Assembly: GCA_965214205.1 (NCBI GenBank)
Contig: OZ243941.1
Coordinates: forward strand, 496,001 to 560,000
Reading direction: 5' to 3'
Source: G963663315 sp965214205
GTDB taxonomy: Bacteria; Pseudomonadota; Gammaproteobacteria; Arenicellales; Poriferihabitantaceae
DNA: 64,000 bases
Shown here: positions 7,705-17,293 of the stretch, piece after piece
Layout: each line of letters starts with the position of its first letter
How positions within the stretch are numbered: position 1 is the first letter of the stretch
The notes under the pieces: model-generated
Databases searched by the model: none
Told to the model about the DNA's origin: nothing
The model's input: the letters and a program-made list of their open reading frames with translations, nothing else
Made by a program: the position numbers and the translations under genes

Positions 7705-9863
7705 GATTTGATCCTGATTTTTGAAATATCCGCGACTCCCAGAAACAACAGACGAATCCTGGCCAGCAGCGCCAATCGGTTGCGGCGGATGGTTTTATCG
7801 TGATGCATGACCATGACATTGTCAAAGAACCGATCCACCGGGCCTTTCAGTCCGGCCAGTTGAGCCAGCCCTCCGGCATAGTCGTTCGCCTGGAAACAGG
7901 AATGCACCTGATCATCAATCCGGTCGAGCATGGCCGCCAGATCTTTCTCGGCCGGGTCTTGCCCGGTTTGGTCTTGTTCGTCCGGGTCACGAGCCATGTT
8001 CGAGTTGGGGTCCTTTCCGTCAACGGTCGCATCGACCTTCGACAGCATATTGCTGATCCGTTTGTTGGCCGAAGCCAGGGATTGGGCAGCGCTTGTGTCA
8101 TGGTTCAGAAAGTGATGGACCGACTCGATACGCCGCGTGAAATCCATCGGTCTGGTCGGCGCCGGGTCGGCGCCGGACACGGCTGCATACTCATCAGCGC
8201 TGTAGCCCTGTGATTCAAAATAACCCCTGGAACGCTCCATCGTGAAATCATAAACCCGGCGGTCCACCCCGTCAGACGACCAGTCGTCGGAGTGGCGCGA
8301 CAAACCCCACTCATAGAGTTCTTTCAAATCCAGATCAAGCTGATTTTCCACGACGATCCTGAACACTCCGAGCGCCGCCCGACGCAGGGCAAACGGGTCT
8401 TTGTCCCCGCTTGGAATTTCACCACAACCAAACAGTCCGATCAGGCTGTCCACCCGGTCAGCCAGGGCGACGCAGATTGCCACCGGATCAGCCGGAACCG
8501 CATCTGCTGCAGTGCGCGGTTGATAATGCGCTTCGACCGCGTCGGCAACGGCTTTCCCGTATCCTTCATTGGCGGCGTAGTATCTGCCGACCGTACCCTG
8601 CAATTCCGGGAACTCCCCGACCAGATCGGTGACCAGATCCGCCTTGCACAACTCGGCGGCCGTATCCACGGCTTCCGGATCCACATCGAGTTGCAGGGCA
8701 ATAAAATAGCTGATCCGCCGGATACGCTCAACCTTGTCATGGATCGAGCCAAGTCGATCATGAAACAGCACGCCTTTCAAATCCCCGACCCGGTTCCGCA
8801 ACGGGATTTTCTGGTCCGTCCGCCAGAAGAACCCGGCATCGGACAATCTGGCGCGCAATACCCGCTCGTTGCCCTGCCGCACCCGCTTCGGGGATTTGCT
8901 TTTAATATTGCTGATCGTCACGAACATGGGCGCCAGCCTGCCACGGTCATCGACCACATGAAAATACTTCTGGTGATCCGCCATGGTGGCGATCAGGACC
9001 TCATCCGGCAATTCCAGGAACCGCCTGCCAAACTCGCCGGCCAGAGCGACCGGCCATTCCACCAGTCCGGTCACTTCATCCAACAGGTCTGGCCGGATCA
9101 CGACCCGCGCCCCGGCCTTTCTGGCGAGCCGCTCCGCCTGCTTTTTGATGACAGCCTGACGTTCATCATAGTCTGCGATAACCCGCCCTTCGGTTTTCAG
9201 CAGGTCGAGGTATTGATCGGCAGAGGGCACCTCAATACAGCCAGCGCTGTGAAAGCGATGCCCTCTGGTCGTCCTGCCGGATTCAAGTCCCAGCGCCGAA
9301 GTATGCACCATATCGCTGCCATGCAACGCAAGCAGCCAGTGGACAGGCCGGACAAATTCCGCTTCATGATCTCCCCATCTCATTCTTTTCGGAATGGGCA
9401 GGGACCGGATGCTGTGGTCCAGGCATTGCGTCACAATCTCATCCAGCCCGCTCCCGGCCCGTTTCTTTTCAAAAACCAGCCAGGCGCCCTTTTCGGTCTG
9501 TCTGGTCTTCAACTCGGACAGCGGTACCCCGCAGGAACGGGCGAAACCCTCTGCCGCGCGGGTCGGGGCGCCCTGCTCGTCGTATGCGGCCCGCAGCGCG
9601 GGGCCTCTCCTTTCCTCGATCCGGTCGGGCTGCCTCGCCAGCACATTATTGATCGCGACCGCCAAACGCCGGGGGGCCGCATACCATTTCATATCCGCCG
9701 GGTTATCCTCAGCCAGCCCCGCCGCAACCAGCCCCTGAAAAAAGGCCGTCGAAAACGATTGCGCCAGACCTTTCAGCGCTTTTGGCGGCAGCTCTTCGGC
9801 GCCGAGCTCGACCAGCAACAACTTTCCCGCGGCAGGAGAATTTCTTTCATTCGGCACAATCAA
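7701..9863 (-). CDS. glyS: Glycyl-tRNA synthetase beta subunit
   Basis: A 720-residue beta subunit of the heterotetrameric bacterial glycyl-tRNA synthetase, with LLVELGAEELPPKAL at the N-terminus, FVRPVHWLLALHG, MADHQKYF and the C-terminal HD-like and anticodon-binding parts (NVMVMHHDKTIRRNRLALL). It is about 30 residues longer than the Escherichia coli protein. The extra length lies mainly in an acidic insertion (DPNSNMARDPDEQDQ and following) shortly before the C-terminal helices. It overlaps both neighbours by 4 nt (glyQ upstream, MazG-like downstream). Confidence 0.97.
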   Translation of the reverse strand: MIVPNERNSPAAGKLLLVELGAEELPPKALKGLAQSFSTAFFQGLVAAGLAEDNPADMKWYAAPRRLAVAINNVLARQPDRIEERRGPALRAAYDEQGAPTRAAEGFARSCGVPLSELKTRQTEKGAWLVFEKKRAGSGLDEIVTQCLDHSIRSLPIPKRMRWGDHEAEFVRPVHWLLALHGSDMVHTSALGLESGRTTRGHRFHSAGCIEVPSADQYLDLLKTEGRVIADYDERQAVIKKQAERLARKAGARVVIRPDLLDEVTGLVEWPVALAGEFGRRFLELPDEVLIATMADHQKYFHVVDDRGRLAPMFVTISNIKSKSPKRVRQGNERVLRARLSDAGFFWRTDQKIPLRNRVGDLKGVLFHDRLGSIHDKVERIRRISYFIALQLDVDPEAVDTAAELCKADLVTDLVGEFPELQGTVGRYYAANEGYGKAVADAVEAHYQPRTAADAVPADPVAICVALADRVDSLIGLFGCGEIPSGDKDPFALRRAALGVFRIVVENQLDLDLKELYEWGLSRHSDDWSSDGVDRRVYDFTMERSRGYFESQGYSADEYAAVSGADPAPTRPMDFTRRIESVHHFLNHDTSAAQSLASANKRISNMLSKVDATVDGKDPNSNMARDPDEQDQTGQDPAEKDLAAMLDRIDDQVHSCFQANDYAGGLAQLAGLKGPVDRFFDNVMVMHHDKTIRRNRLALLARIRLLFLGVADISKIRIKS

Positions 9864-10795
9864 TTCTCCAGAGGCATTCCTGTTTTGGCGCTGCCCGGCC
9901 CGGTCTTCCCTCGCGGGAAACCGAGTTTTTCCCGGCTGTCGTAGTATTTGTCGGCCACGCCTCTGGCCAGATTTCGTACCCGACCGATGTATCTGGCTCT
10001 TTCCGTCACCCCGATCGCGCGGCGGGCATCCAGTAAATTGAACGTATGGGAAGCTTTCAAAACCTGTTCATAAGCCGGCAGGGGCAGATCTTTTTCCAAC
10101 AATTCACCGGCGGCGGTTTCCGCGCTGTCGAATTGTGCCTTCAGAACCCCGACATTGGCATGATCGAAATTGTAGGCGGACTGCTCCTGTTCGTTTTGCA
10201 GATACAGGTCACCGTATTTATACTGTCCCGCGCCGCTGGATTTGTCGACCTCGTTCCAGACCAGATCGAATACCGAATCTACTCCTTGCAGATACATCGC
10301 GATGCGCTCCAAACCATAGGTGATTTCCCCACTCACGGGCCTGCAATCACGGCCTCCGACCTGTTGAAAATAGGTGAACTGGGAGACCTCCATGCCATTC
10401 AGCCAGATTTCCCAGCCCAGGCCCCAGGCTCCAAGCGTCGGTGACTCCCAATCATCTTCGACAAAACGGACATCATCCTTCCGCATATCCAGACCGAGAC
10501 AGCTCAATGAACCCAGATACAGGTCCTGAAAATCGTCCGGCGACGGTTTCAGGATGACCTGGAACTGGAAATAATGCTGCAATCGGTTGGGATTGTCGCC
10601 ATAGCGTCCGTCCGTTGGACGCCGGGACGGTTGGACATAAGCCGCCCGAATCGGCTCCGGGCCCACTGCCGCCAGGAAGGTCGCCGGATGAAAGGTGCCC
10701 GCCCCCATCTCCATGTCACAGGGTTGCATGAGCACACAGCCCTGCTCCGCCCAGTATTGCTGGAGGGTCATGATCAACTGTTGAAATGTGAGCAT
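9860..10795 (-). CDS. glyQ: Glycyl-tRNA synthetase alpha subunit
   Basis: A 311-residue class II synthetase alpha subunit that carries the glycine-activation site. TFQQLIMTLQQYWAEQGCV at the N-terminus, EVGAGTFHPATFL-type motif (here MEMGAGTFHPATFL), QPSRRPTDGRYG, and GWEIWLNGMEVSQFTYFQQ are diagnostic. Its stop overlaps the glyS start by 4 nt, fitting the fixed 1:1 assembly of the two subunits. The upstream gene is the phosphoglucose isomerase-like gene, 48 bp away. Confidence 0.98.
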   Translation of the reverse strand: MLTFQQLIMTLQQYWAEQGCVLMQPCDMEMGAGTFHPATFLAAVGPEPIRAAYVQPSRRPTDGRYGDNPNRLQHYFQFQVILKPSPDDFQDLYLGSLSCLGLDMRKDDVRFVEDDWESPTLGAWGLGWEIWLNGMEVSQFTYFQQVGGRDCRPVSGEITYGLERIAMYLQGVDSVFDLVWNEVDKSSGAGQYKYGDLYLQNEQEQSAYNFDHANVGVLKAQFDSAETAAGELLEKDLPLPAYEQVLKASHTFNLLDARRAIGVTERARYIGRVRNLARGVADKYYDSREKLGFPRGKTGPGSAKTGMPLEN

Positions 10796-10843
10796 ATTGT
10801 CGCCAATCGAAGATACTTCAAATGAACCGGTCAGTCCACATGG

Positions 10844-12481
10844 TCAAATCACCGGATCCAATCCGGTCATTTCCGCCAACCCCCGACGCAGACGGTCCAA
10901 GGCTTCGAGTCTATCGCCTTTCAGTTCAATACGCATTACCGGACGCGCCCTGTTTTCAAGAACCCGATAATCACCATCGGCCTGGGCGCGGTAAAGATCA
11001 TCGAAACCATATTGACGACCCGGCGCCGGCAACGACTCAATCCCGGAGTCGACAATCTGGATAAAGCAACCGCTCGCGGGGCCGCCCTTGTGCAACTGTC
11101 CTGTGGAATGCAGGTAGCGCGGACCAAATCCCAGGGTTGCGGGCAAATCGAACCGACGGGATAACTGCGCCCGGATTTGCCCAAGATGTTCCTCGACCGG
11201 AGCGAATACCGGCAGCCAGGCCATGATGCCAAGATATTCAGCAGCCGCCAGCCTCGATTGAAACCGGTCGAACACATCCGCAAGCCGACTGCAGTCGGCC
11301 CCGTCCGCGATAACGTCACCGGCGTAAAAAACACAAAAATCATTCTCCATAAAACTCCTGAACCCGACTGGCTGGATCGACTCGACAAACATCCGGGCCT
11401 GGCTTTTCGCTTGTTCCACATCCGGCTGGTCAAAGGGATTGACGTCCATCATCGCCGTGGCCAGGGCGGTCGCCATTTGCCAGCGAAAAAATTCCCTGGC
11501 GATATCATAAGGATCACTTAACGACCAGCTTGCATCCGCATCCGGGACGGTCGGGACAGTCTCGCGCTCCGGACCGAAATCGGCGCCGATGTTTATCGTG
11601 AAGCTGCGCTCCGATGGCCCGCGGTCACGTTCAGCCCCGGTTTCACCGTAAACCGGAATCAGCCCAACGCCATTTTTGCCGGCGCTTTCGGCGATCAGTT
11701 GCTCTATCCAGCCCGCCAGGGACTGGATCGGTTTTGCGATATTCAGCCGCATCAGATTCCTGCCGGCCAGGGCGTTGTCACCCAGCAGTTGGGCCAGCTC
11801 AATAACCCTCGTGTCATCCCCCGACTGCATCTGATCACGGAACTGCCTGAGGTTTTCAAACAATAAATTCAGATCCACCCCGATCAACGCCGCCGGAACC
11901 AGGCCAAAGAAACTCAACGCGGAATACCGCCCCCCGATATCGGCGGGGTTCAGGAATATACGGCAGAAGCCCGACTTCTCCGCCTCGTGGGCCAGCGGAG
12001 ATCCAGCGTCCGTAATCGCGGCAAACCGTTCGCCCGGACACTCCCATTTCGACCCGGCCCGCCGATAAAACCAGGCGAACAGATCCAGAGTCTCCAGCGT
12101 GGTACCGGATTTACTGGAAACCAGGAACAGAGCCCTTTCGAAGTCGAAATCCAGAGCGTTGAGTTGCGCGGGGGAAGTAGTATCCACCACGGTCAGCCGC
12201 AGGAAACCGGGGCGGCTGGCGAATACACCGGCGAAAACCTCGGCGGCCAGACTCGATCCACCCATACCCAGCAGAACGACATGATCATATCGGCCGGACT
12301 TGCAGACCTCATCCGCCCAGGCGGACAATGAGTCGATATGCTCGCGCATCCACTCAACCGCGTCCAGCCATCCCATCCACTTCCCCGGATCATCACCGTT
12401 CGCAAATGCGGTTTTCCACAGGGTCGCGTCTTTTCGCCACAACCTGTCAATCAGTTCTTCGGGATTTTCAGAACAGTCCAT
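10844..12481 (-). CDS. Glucose-6-phosphate isomerase of the transaldolase/PGI-fusion type, stand-alone
   Basis: A 545-residue sugar isomerase with two SIS-type subdomains. Visible motifs are LGMGGSSLAAEV (about 70-81), SSKSGTTLET, the VYGETGAERDRG block, FDQPDVEQAK and the terminal LHKGGP with the base-region lysine. These fit the phosphoglucose isomerase domain found fused to transaldolase in some bacteria rather than classical Pgi, but no transaldolase domain is present. Its ATG directly abuts the stop of the upstream kinase-like gene (TAGATG). It may be the cell's glycolytic isomerase or may serve sugar-precursor supply. Confidence 0.85.
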   Translation of the reverse strand: MDCSENPEELIDRLWRKDATLWKTAFANGDDPGKWMGWLDAVEWMREHIDSLSAWADEVCKSGRYDHVVLLGMGGSSLAAEVFAGVFASRPGFLRLTVVDTTSPAQLNALDFDFERALFLVSSKSGTTLETLDLFAWFYRRAGSKWECPGERFAAITDAGSPLAHEAEKSGFCRIFLNPADIGGRYSALSFFGLVPAALIGVDLNLLFENLRQFRDQMQSGDDTRVIELAQLLGDNALAGRNLMRLNIAKPIQSLAGWIEQLIAESAGKNGVGLIPVYGETGAERDRGPSERSFTINIGADFGPERETVPTVPDADASWSLSDPYDIAREFFRWQMATALATAMMDVNPFDQPDVEQAKSQARMFVESIQPVGFRSFMENDFCVFYAGDVIADGADCSRLADVFDRFQSRLAAAEYLGIMAWLPVFAPVEEHLGQIRAQLSRRFDLPATLGFGPRYLHSTGQLHKGGPASGCFIQIVDSGIESLPAPGRQYGFDDLYRAQADGDYRVLENRARPVMRIELKGDRLEALDRLRRGLAEMTGLDPVI

Positions 12482-13192
12482 CTACAGTCCGATATGCTCC
12501 AGTTCCCGCGCAAGACGCTGGCGCAATAATGGTCGATCATCCCAGTTTTCCAGGAACCGCGCCTTGTCACGCCGCAACGCGGTCCGATGAAAAAATTTCC
12601 AGCGGTGTTGTCTCGCGCTGTCCAGATCAATCACCACCAGATCATCATCGCATACCAGCAGGTTGGTCGCCTTCATATCCCCGTGGGACAAGCCATGATC
12701 CCGGAAAATCTCGAACAATGCCGCAATTTTCCCTTCAATGGATCGAAGCGGCGCGGCCCAGTCTTCAGCGCCGAGGTAATCCGACAACAGGACGCTATCG
12801 ACAAACCGGCTGACGTACCAGGAGCGTCCGGCAAAGGGACCCAACCGGCTTTCGATCATCGCGACCGGCTGCGCCACCCGGATACCGGAGCCGCGGTATT
12901 TTCCCGCCATTTCAAGACAATTCCTGGCCCGGCTGGCCTGGAAGTTTCTCCGCAGCAGATGCCACAGATTTTTCGTATTGTATCGCTTGACCATCAAGTC
13001 ACCCACTGCCGATGGCACTCGGCACAGCGTCGTGGTTCGATCATGCTTGAACAGGACAGCGCCTGCCAGCGCGCCGCTTTCCGGGCAGTCACCCTCCAAT
13101 ACCTCCACCAGTTTTTCCAGGTCAACGCCAGCCATCCGGGCTTCGGCGCTTTGAAACCGGATTTTCAACTTCACCGAGACACCCGGCGCCAC
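12482..13192 (-). CDS. Kdo/heptose kinase-like protein (KdkA/RfaP family)
   Basis: About 236 residues with a eukaryotic-like kinase fold as in lipopolysaccharide core kinases. There is a VKRYN lysine strand, a catalytic loop HGDMKATNLLV, and VIDLDSARQ as the metal-binding aspartate strand. The likely substrate is a Kdo or heptose of the lipopolysaccharide core, which fits gmhB downstream in the same group. The frame is open into purC, but a GTG at 13192, 8 bp after the purC stop, or GTG 13174, is the sensible start; the choice is uncertain. It abuts the PGI-like gene with no spacer. Confidence 0.8.
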   Translation of the reverse strand: MAPGVSVKLKIRFQSAEARMAGVDLEKLVEVLEGDCPESGALAGAVLFKHDRTTTLCRVPSAVGDLMVKRYNTKNLWHLLRRNFQASRARNCLEMAGKYRGSGIRVAQPVAMIESRLGPFAGRSWYVSRFVDSVLLSDYLGAEDWAAPLRSIEGKIAALFEIFRDHGLSHGDMKATNLLVCDDDLVVIDLDSARQHRWKFFHRTALRRDKARFLENWDDRPLLRQRLARELEHIGL

Positions 13193-13200
13193 CGACCCGT

Positions 13201-14091
13201 TCAGGAGGTCAGCGCCTGCTCCACTTCCGCGTATTTCTGCGCCGTCCGATTTATGATCTCCTCCGGCAGTCTCGGGGCCGGAGGGGTCTTGTCCCAATCC
13301 AGGGTTTCCAGATAATCCCGGACAAATTGTTTGTCAAAACTCGGCGGGCTGGTTCCGGGTTGATACTGGTCCATCGGCCAGAAGCGGGATGAATCCGGGG
13401 TCAGGACTTCATCAATCAGATGCAGTGTGTCGTTTTCATCCAGGCCGAACTCGAATTTGGTGTCGGCGATGATGATGCCGCGGGCCGCCGCATATTCCAC
13501 CGCGCTCGTATAAATCTCCAAACTCAGATCCCGAACCCGCTCAGCCAGGTCTTCACCCAGCAGTTCGATCGTTTGCCGGTAGCTGATGTTTTCATCATGG
13601 GCGCCCGCTTCCGCTTTAGTGGACGGGGTATAAATCGCTTCCGGCAACCGGTCCGCCTGCTTCAGATTCACGGGCAGGGCAATCCCGCATACCGCCCCGG
13701 TCTTCTGGTAGTCTTTCCAGCCCGACCCGATCAGGTATCCTCTGACAATGGCCTCAATCGGCAACGGTTTCAGTTTCTTCACGACGATGCTGCGCCCCGC
13801 AAGCGCCAGCCGGTCCCCGGCGTCGGGCACAACCTGCTCCAGCGTCTTGCCACTCAAGTGGTTCGGAATCAAATCCGAGGTTCGGTCAAACCAGAAATTC
13901 GCAACCCGCGTCAGTATCTCGCCCTTGCCCGGAATCGGTTGGGGAAGAACGACATCAAAGGCGGAAAGACGGTCGCTGGTGACGATCAGCAAATGATCAT
14001 CATCCACATCGTAAATATCTCTTACTTTTCCACGATTCAATAACTCGAGATTGGCAAGGTCGGATTCAAACAGGGCTTGGCTCATATTCAT
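13201..14091 (-). CDS. purC: Phosphoribosylaminoimidazole-succinocarboxamide synthase
   Basis: A 296-residue SAICAR synthetase of de novo purine synthesis, joining CAIR and aspartate with ATP. Motifs are RGKVRDIYDVDD (phosphate loop), TSDRLSAFDVVLPQPIPGKG, EAIVRGYLIGSGWKDYQ, and DTKFEFGLDENDTLHLIDEVLTPDSSRFW. It belongs to the longer PurC class (about 300 residues) seen in many Proteobacteria and fungi rather than the 240-residue E. coli type. ATG 14091 or the second ATG at 14085 could be the start. Confidence 0.97.
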   Translation of the reverse strand: MNMSQALFESDLANLELLNRGKVRDIYDVDDDHLLIVTSDRLSAFDVVLPQPIPGKGEILTRVANFWFDRTSDLIPNHLSGKTLEQVVPDAGDRLALAGRSIVVKKLKPLPIEAIVRGYLIGSGWKDYQKTGAVCGIALPVNLKQADRLPEAIYTPSTKAEAGAHDENISYRQTIELLGEDLAERVRDLSLEIYTSAVEYAAARGIIIADTKFEFGLDENDTLHLIDEVLTPDSSRFWPMDQYQPGTSPPSFDKQFVRDYLETLDWDKTPPAPRLPEEIINRTAQKYAEVEQALTS

Positions 14092-14158
14092 TTTCTATAC
14101 AGGATAAAGGACTTCAATCAGGGAATTCCCGGAGGGATGGCTGGATTTTACAGGAACA

Positions 14159-16432
14159 TCATCTCGGAACGGGTACAATGGACTGGACACGACGAAATCC
14201 TTTCGGCAGGAATTTCCCTCTTTTCGCCCGGCTGTCCACATAGTGGTCAAAATCGGCGGGCCTCATTTTCAGGTAGCGTTTGCCACTGTCGATACGCAGG
14301 TTATGGCCTTCCTGGAAAACGGCGATGTCAACCACGAACTCTTCGCCCGATTTGAGCTTGGCGACAGGAATGTTGATCAATCGTATGCCCTTGCCCCGGT
14401 TCAAACGGGCCACTTCACCCACGGTAAAAATCAATAACCTGCCAACGCTGGTAACCACGGCGATCCAGTCATCGTCAAAATCAGCGACCGGGCGGGGCGC
14501 CAGCACATTGACCCCGTCGGGCGCCCGCAGAATCGACTTGCCCGCCTTGATCCGGGTACCGAGATTCGAGAGCGCCGCGACAAACCCGTATCCGGCGTCG
14601 GTGGCGAGCAGGTACTCCGATTTGTCGTCACCCATCATCAAGCCCCGGAATGTCGCTCCGGGCCGCGGCGTGCAACTGCTGCTCAACGGTTCGCCGAAAC
14701 TGCGGGCGGAAGGCAGGTCGTGAGCGGCTATCGAATAAGTCCTGCCGTCGGAATCAATCGCGACCAGATTATCGCTGGTTTTCCCCTCGACCGAGCACAG
14801 ATGCTGATCTCCGGTCTTGAAGTTCAGTTTGTCGATTCCGACATCGTGTCCGGTCGCGGCCCGAATCCAGCCTTTGGCGGACAACATCACAGTCACGGCC
14901 TTGGCCGGCACCAGTTCGCTATGATCCAGGGCCCTGGCCGCGGCGCGCTGGACAATCGGGGACTTTCTGGAGTCGCCGTACTCCCCGGCATCGGCCAGCA
15001 ATTCATCCCTGACAACGGCTTTCAGCCGGGTTCTGGATTCAAGCAGGGCACGCAGCTCGTTCGCTTCCTTTTCCAGTTCCTCCTGCTGTGACCGGATTTT
15101 CATTTCCTCGAGTTTCGCCAGATGGCGCAGACGGGTATCCAGAATCGCGTTCGCCTGCAGGTCGCTCAGATCAAACCGCGTGATCAACACGGCCCTGGGA
15201 TCGTCTTCATATCGAATAATCCGGATGACCTCATCCAGATTCAGAAAGGCGACCAGCAATCCCTCCAGCACATGAAGCCGGGCCAACGCCGTATCATATC
15301 GAAACTGCAAGCGCCGCCTGACCGTGTCAATGCGAAATTCAAGCCACTCCGCAAGCAGAGTCTTCAGATCAAACACCTTCGGACGGCCATTCAGACCGAT
15401 CATGTTGAGGTTGACGCGGTAACTTCTTTCCAGATCGGTAATGGCGAACAGGTGCTGCATCAAGGCCTTCCGGTCCACCCGGTTCGAGCGCAGCTCAATA
15501 ACCAGCCGGGTCGGGAATTCATGATCGGATTCATCCCTCAGATCCATCACCATCGGCAGTTTTTTCGCCAGCATTTGCGCCGCGATCTGTTCCTGGATTT
15601 TCGCCCCGGAAACGTGATAGGGCAAAGCGGTAACCACGATGTTGCCGTCCTCAACCTGCCAGGCGGCCCGTTGCTTGATGCCGCCGTGGCCTGACTTGTA
15701 AATATCGAGTATTTCCTTGCGGCTGGAAATGATTTCAGCCTCGGTCGGAAAGTCGGGCCCTTTTATGTGCTGGCAGATCTGGCTCAGTGTGGTTGCCGGA
15801 TCATCCAGCAGTTGTACACAGGCCGCCACCACCTCGCGTATATTGTGGGAGGGAATATCGGTCGCCATACCGACAGCGATGCCTGAACCGCCATTCAGCA
15901 ACACATTCGGCAACCGCGCCGGAAGCTGCCGGGGTTCCTCCAGAGTGCCATCGAAATTAGGAGTCCAGTCGGTGGTGCCCTGGCCTACTTCCTCCAGCAG
16001 CAACTGGGCGTACCGGGTCAACCGGGATTCGGTGTAGCGCATCGCGGCAAACGATTTGGGGTCATCCTGACTGCCCCAGTTTCCCTGGCCGTCAATCAGC
16101 GGATAGCGATAACTGAATGGCTGCGCCATCAAAACCATGGCTTCGTAACAGGGAGTGTCGCCGTGAGGATGGAACTTACCCAATACATCACCCACGGTGC
16201 GGGCGGACTTCTTGAATTTGGCGGTCGCGTGTAGCCCGAGGTCGGACATGGCGTAGACAATGCGGCGCTGAACCGGTTTCAACCCATCCGTGATACTGGG
16301 CAGGGCCCGGTCGAGAATCACGTACATCGAGTAGTGCAAATACGCTTTCTCGGCAAAGTCGGCCATCGGCACGGTTCCGATTGTGGCCGGCAATTCGTTT
16401 TCCGGCAGGTCTGGCGGGGGTTTTCTCGCCAT
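14159..16432 (-). CDS. parC: DNA topoisomerase IV subunit A
   Basis: A 757-residue type IIA topoisomerase subunit, which breaks and rejoins DNA to decatenate daughter chromosomes together with ParE. It shows the N-terminal breakage domain with HPHGDTPCYEAMVLMAQPF and the active tyrosine in the AMRYTESRL block. The short C-terminal beta-propeller distinguishes it from GyrA, since there is no GyrA box. At the position equivalent to quinolone-site serine 80 of E. coli ParC the residue is threonine (T93); the nearby glutamate is kept (E97). moaB lies 2 bp upstream in the same direction; parE is not in the window. Confidence 0.96.
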   Translation of the reverse strand: MARKPPPDLPENELPATIGTVPMADFAEKAYLHYSMYVILDRALPSITDGLKPVQRRIVYAMSDLGLHATAKFKKSARTVGDVLGKFHPHGDTPCYEAMVLMAQPFSYRYPLIDGQGNWGSQDDPKSFAAMRYTESRLTRYAQLLLEEVGQGTTDWTPNFDGTLEEPRQLPARLPNVLLNGGSGIAVGMATDIPSHNIREVVAACVQLLDDPATTLSQICQHIKGPDFPTEAEIISSRKEILDIYKSGHGGIKQRAAWQVEDGNIVVTALPYHVSGAKIQEQIAAQMLAKKLPMVMDLRDESDHEFPTRLVIELRSNRVDRKALMQHLFAITDLERSYRVNLNMIGLNGRPKVFDLKTLLAEWLEFRIDTVRRRLQFRYDTALARLHVLEGLLVAFLNLDEVIRIIRYEDDPRAVLITRFDLSDLQANAILDTRLRHLAKLEEMKIRSQQEELEKEANELRALLESRTRLKAVVRDELLADAGEYGDSRKSPIVQRAAARALDHSELVPAKAVTVMLSAKGWIRAATGHDVGIDKLNFKTGDQHLCSVEGKTSDNLVAIDSDGRTYSIAAHDLPSARSFGEPLSSSCTPRPGATFRGLMMGDDKSEYLLATDAGYGFVAALSNLGTRIKAGKSILRAPDGVNVLAPRPVADFDDDWIAVVTSVGRLLIFTVGEVARLNRGKGIRLINIPVAKLKSGEEFVVDIAVFQEGHNLRIDSGKRYLKMRPADFDHYVDSRAKRGKFLPKGFRRVQSIVPVPR

Positions 16433-16434
16433 AT

Positions 16435-16971
16435 TCAGCGACTCTTCGCTTCCAGAAGTCTCGGCATCATTTCGACCAGATTGCAGGGACGGGTACGGTA
16501 ATCCAGTTGGTGACAGATCAGTTTGTCCCAGGCCAGCCGGACCGCTCCGGTTGAACCCGGCAGAACAAAAACATAGGTTCCGTTCGCGACTCCGGCCAAG
16601 GTACGCGATTGCAGGGTCGAGGTTCCGATGTCATCGTAGGACAGAACCCGGAACATTTCCCCGAATCCATCCAGCGTCTTGTCAAGCAGGGGCGCGACAG
16701 CTTCCGGGGAACCGTCCCGGCCGCTGACGCCGGTCCCTCCGGTCGTGATCACGACCTGTACTTCCGGGCGCGCGATCCATTTCGAAACCATCGCCCGGAT
16801 CTGGTAGATATCATCCGCGACGATCCGCTTCTCATGCAATTGATGGCCGGCTCCGGTCAACCGGTTGACCAGCGCGTCCCCCGACTTGTCATTACTTTCG
16901 GTTCGGCTGTCGGATATCGTCAGTACCGAAATCGTGGTCGCAATAAACTCACGTTTTGCTGTATCTGGCAT
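16435..16971 (-). CDS. moaB: Molybdenum cofactor biosynthesis protein B
   Basis: A 178-residue MoaB/MogA-family protein that adenylates molybdopterin before metal insertion. Motifs are LTISDSRTESNDKSGDAL, VVITTGGTGVSGRDGSPEAV and LPGSTGAVRLAWDKLI, which mark the molybdopterin-binding fold. Length is normal. It is divergent from moaD-moaE, with an 87-bp shared upstream region containing TATAGT at 17016-17021, so all three molybdopterin genes may be controlled from one place. Confidence 0.95.
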   Translation of the reverse strand: MPDTAKREFIATTISVLTISDSRTESNDKSGDALVNRLTGAGHQLHEKRIVADDIYQIRAMVSKWIARPEVQVVITTGGTGVSGRDGSPEAVAPLLDKTLDGFGEMFRVLSYDDIGTSTLQSRTLAGVANGTYVFVLPGSTGAVRLAWDKLICHQLDYRTRPCNLVEMMPRLLEAKSR

Positions 16972-17058
16972 GGACTGTCCCTGCGGCGGGCCGGTTAAAT
17001 GCTACGGTTAAGTGCTATAGTATGCGGTAACTTCGCGTTGGATAATTTTACCTGAATA

Positions 17059-17292
17059 ATGATGGTTGTTACAGTAAGAACCTTCGCCAGCTTGCGTGAA
17101 AAGCTCGGCATCGACAGAAAATCAATCGACCTGCCGGAACCGGTCACGGTGGCAGGGGTATGGACCCTGATCAGCGACTCCGACGCCCCGGAAAACCTGC
17201 TGTGCGCGGTAAACCAGGAATACGCGATGCTCGACCGGATGGTCACTGACGGCGATGAAATCGCTTTTTTCCCGCCGGTCAACGGAGGCTGA
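17059..17292 (+). CDS. moaD: Molybdopterin synthase sulfur carrier subunit
   Basis: A 77-residue ubiquitin-fold small subunit ending in the required Gly-Gly (PPVNGG), whose C-terminus carries the thiocarboxylate used in molybdopterin formation. FASLREKLG and DGDEIAFFPPVNGG are typical. It starts at ATG 17059 or the adjacent ATG 17062. The stop is one base before the moaE start, so the two synthase subunits are cotranslated. Confidence 0.95.
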   Translation: MMVVTVRTFASLREKLGIDRKSIDLPEPVTVAGVWTLISDSDAPENLLCAVNQEYAMLDRMVTDGDEIAFFPPVNGG

Positions 17293-17293
17293 A

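Noticed and set aside
8292..9944. 550-codon rightward frame opposite glyS
   Set aside because: It is antisense to the conserved glyS and has no domain; long antisense frames are common in GC-rich genes.
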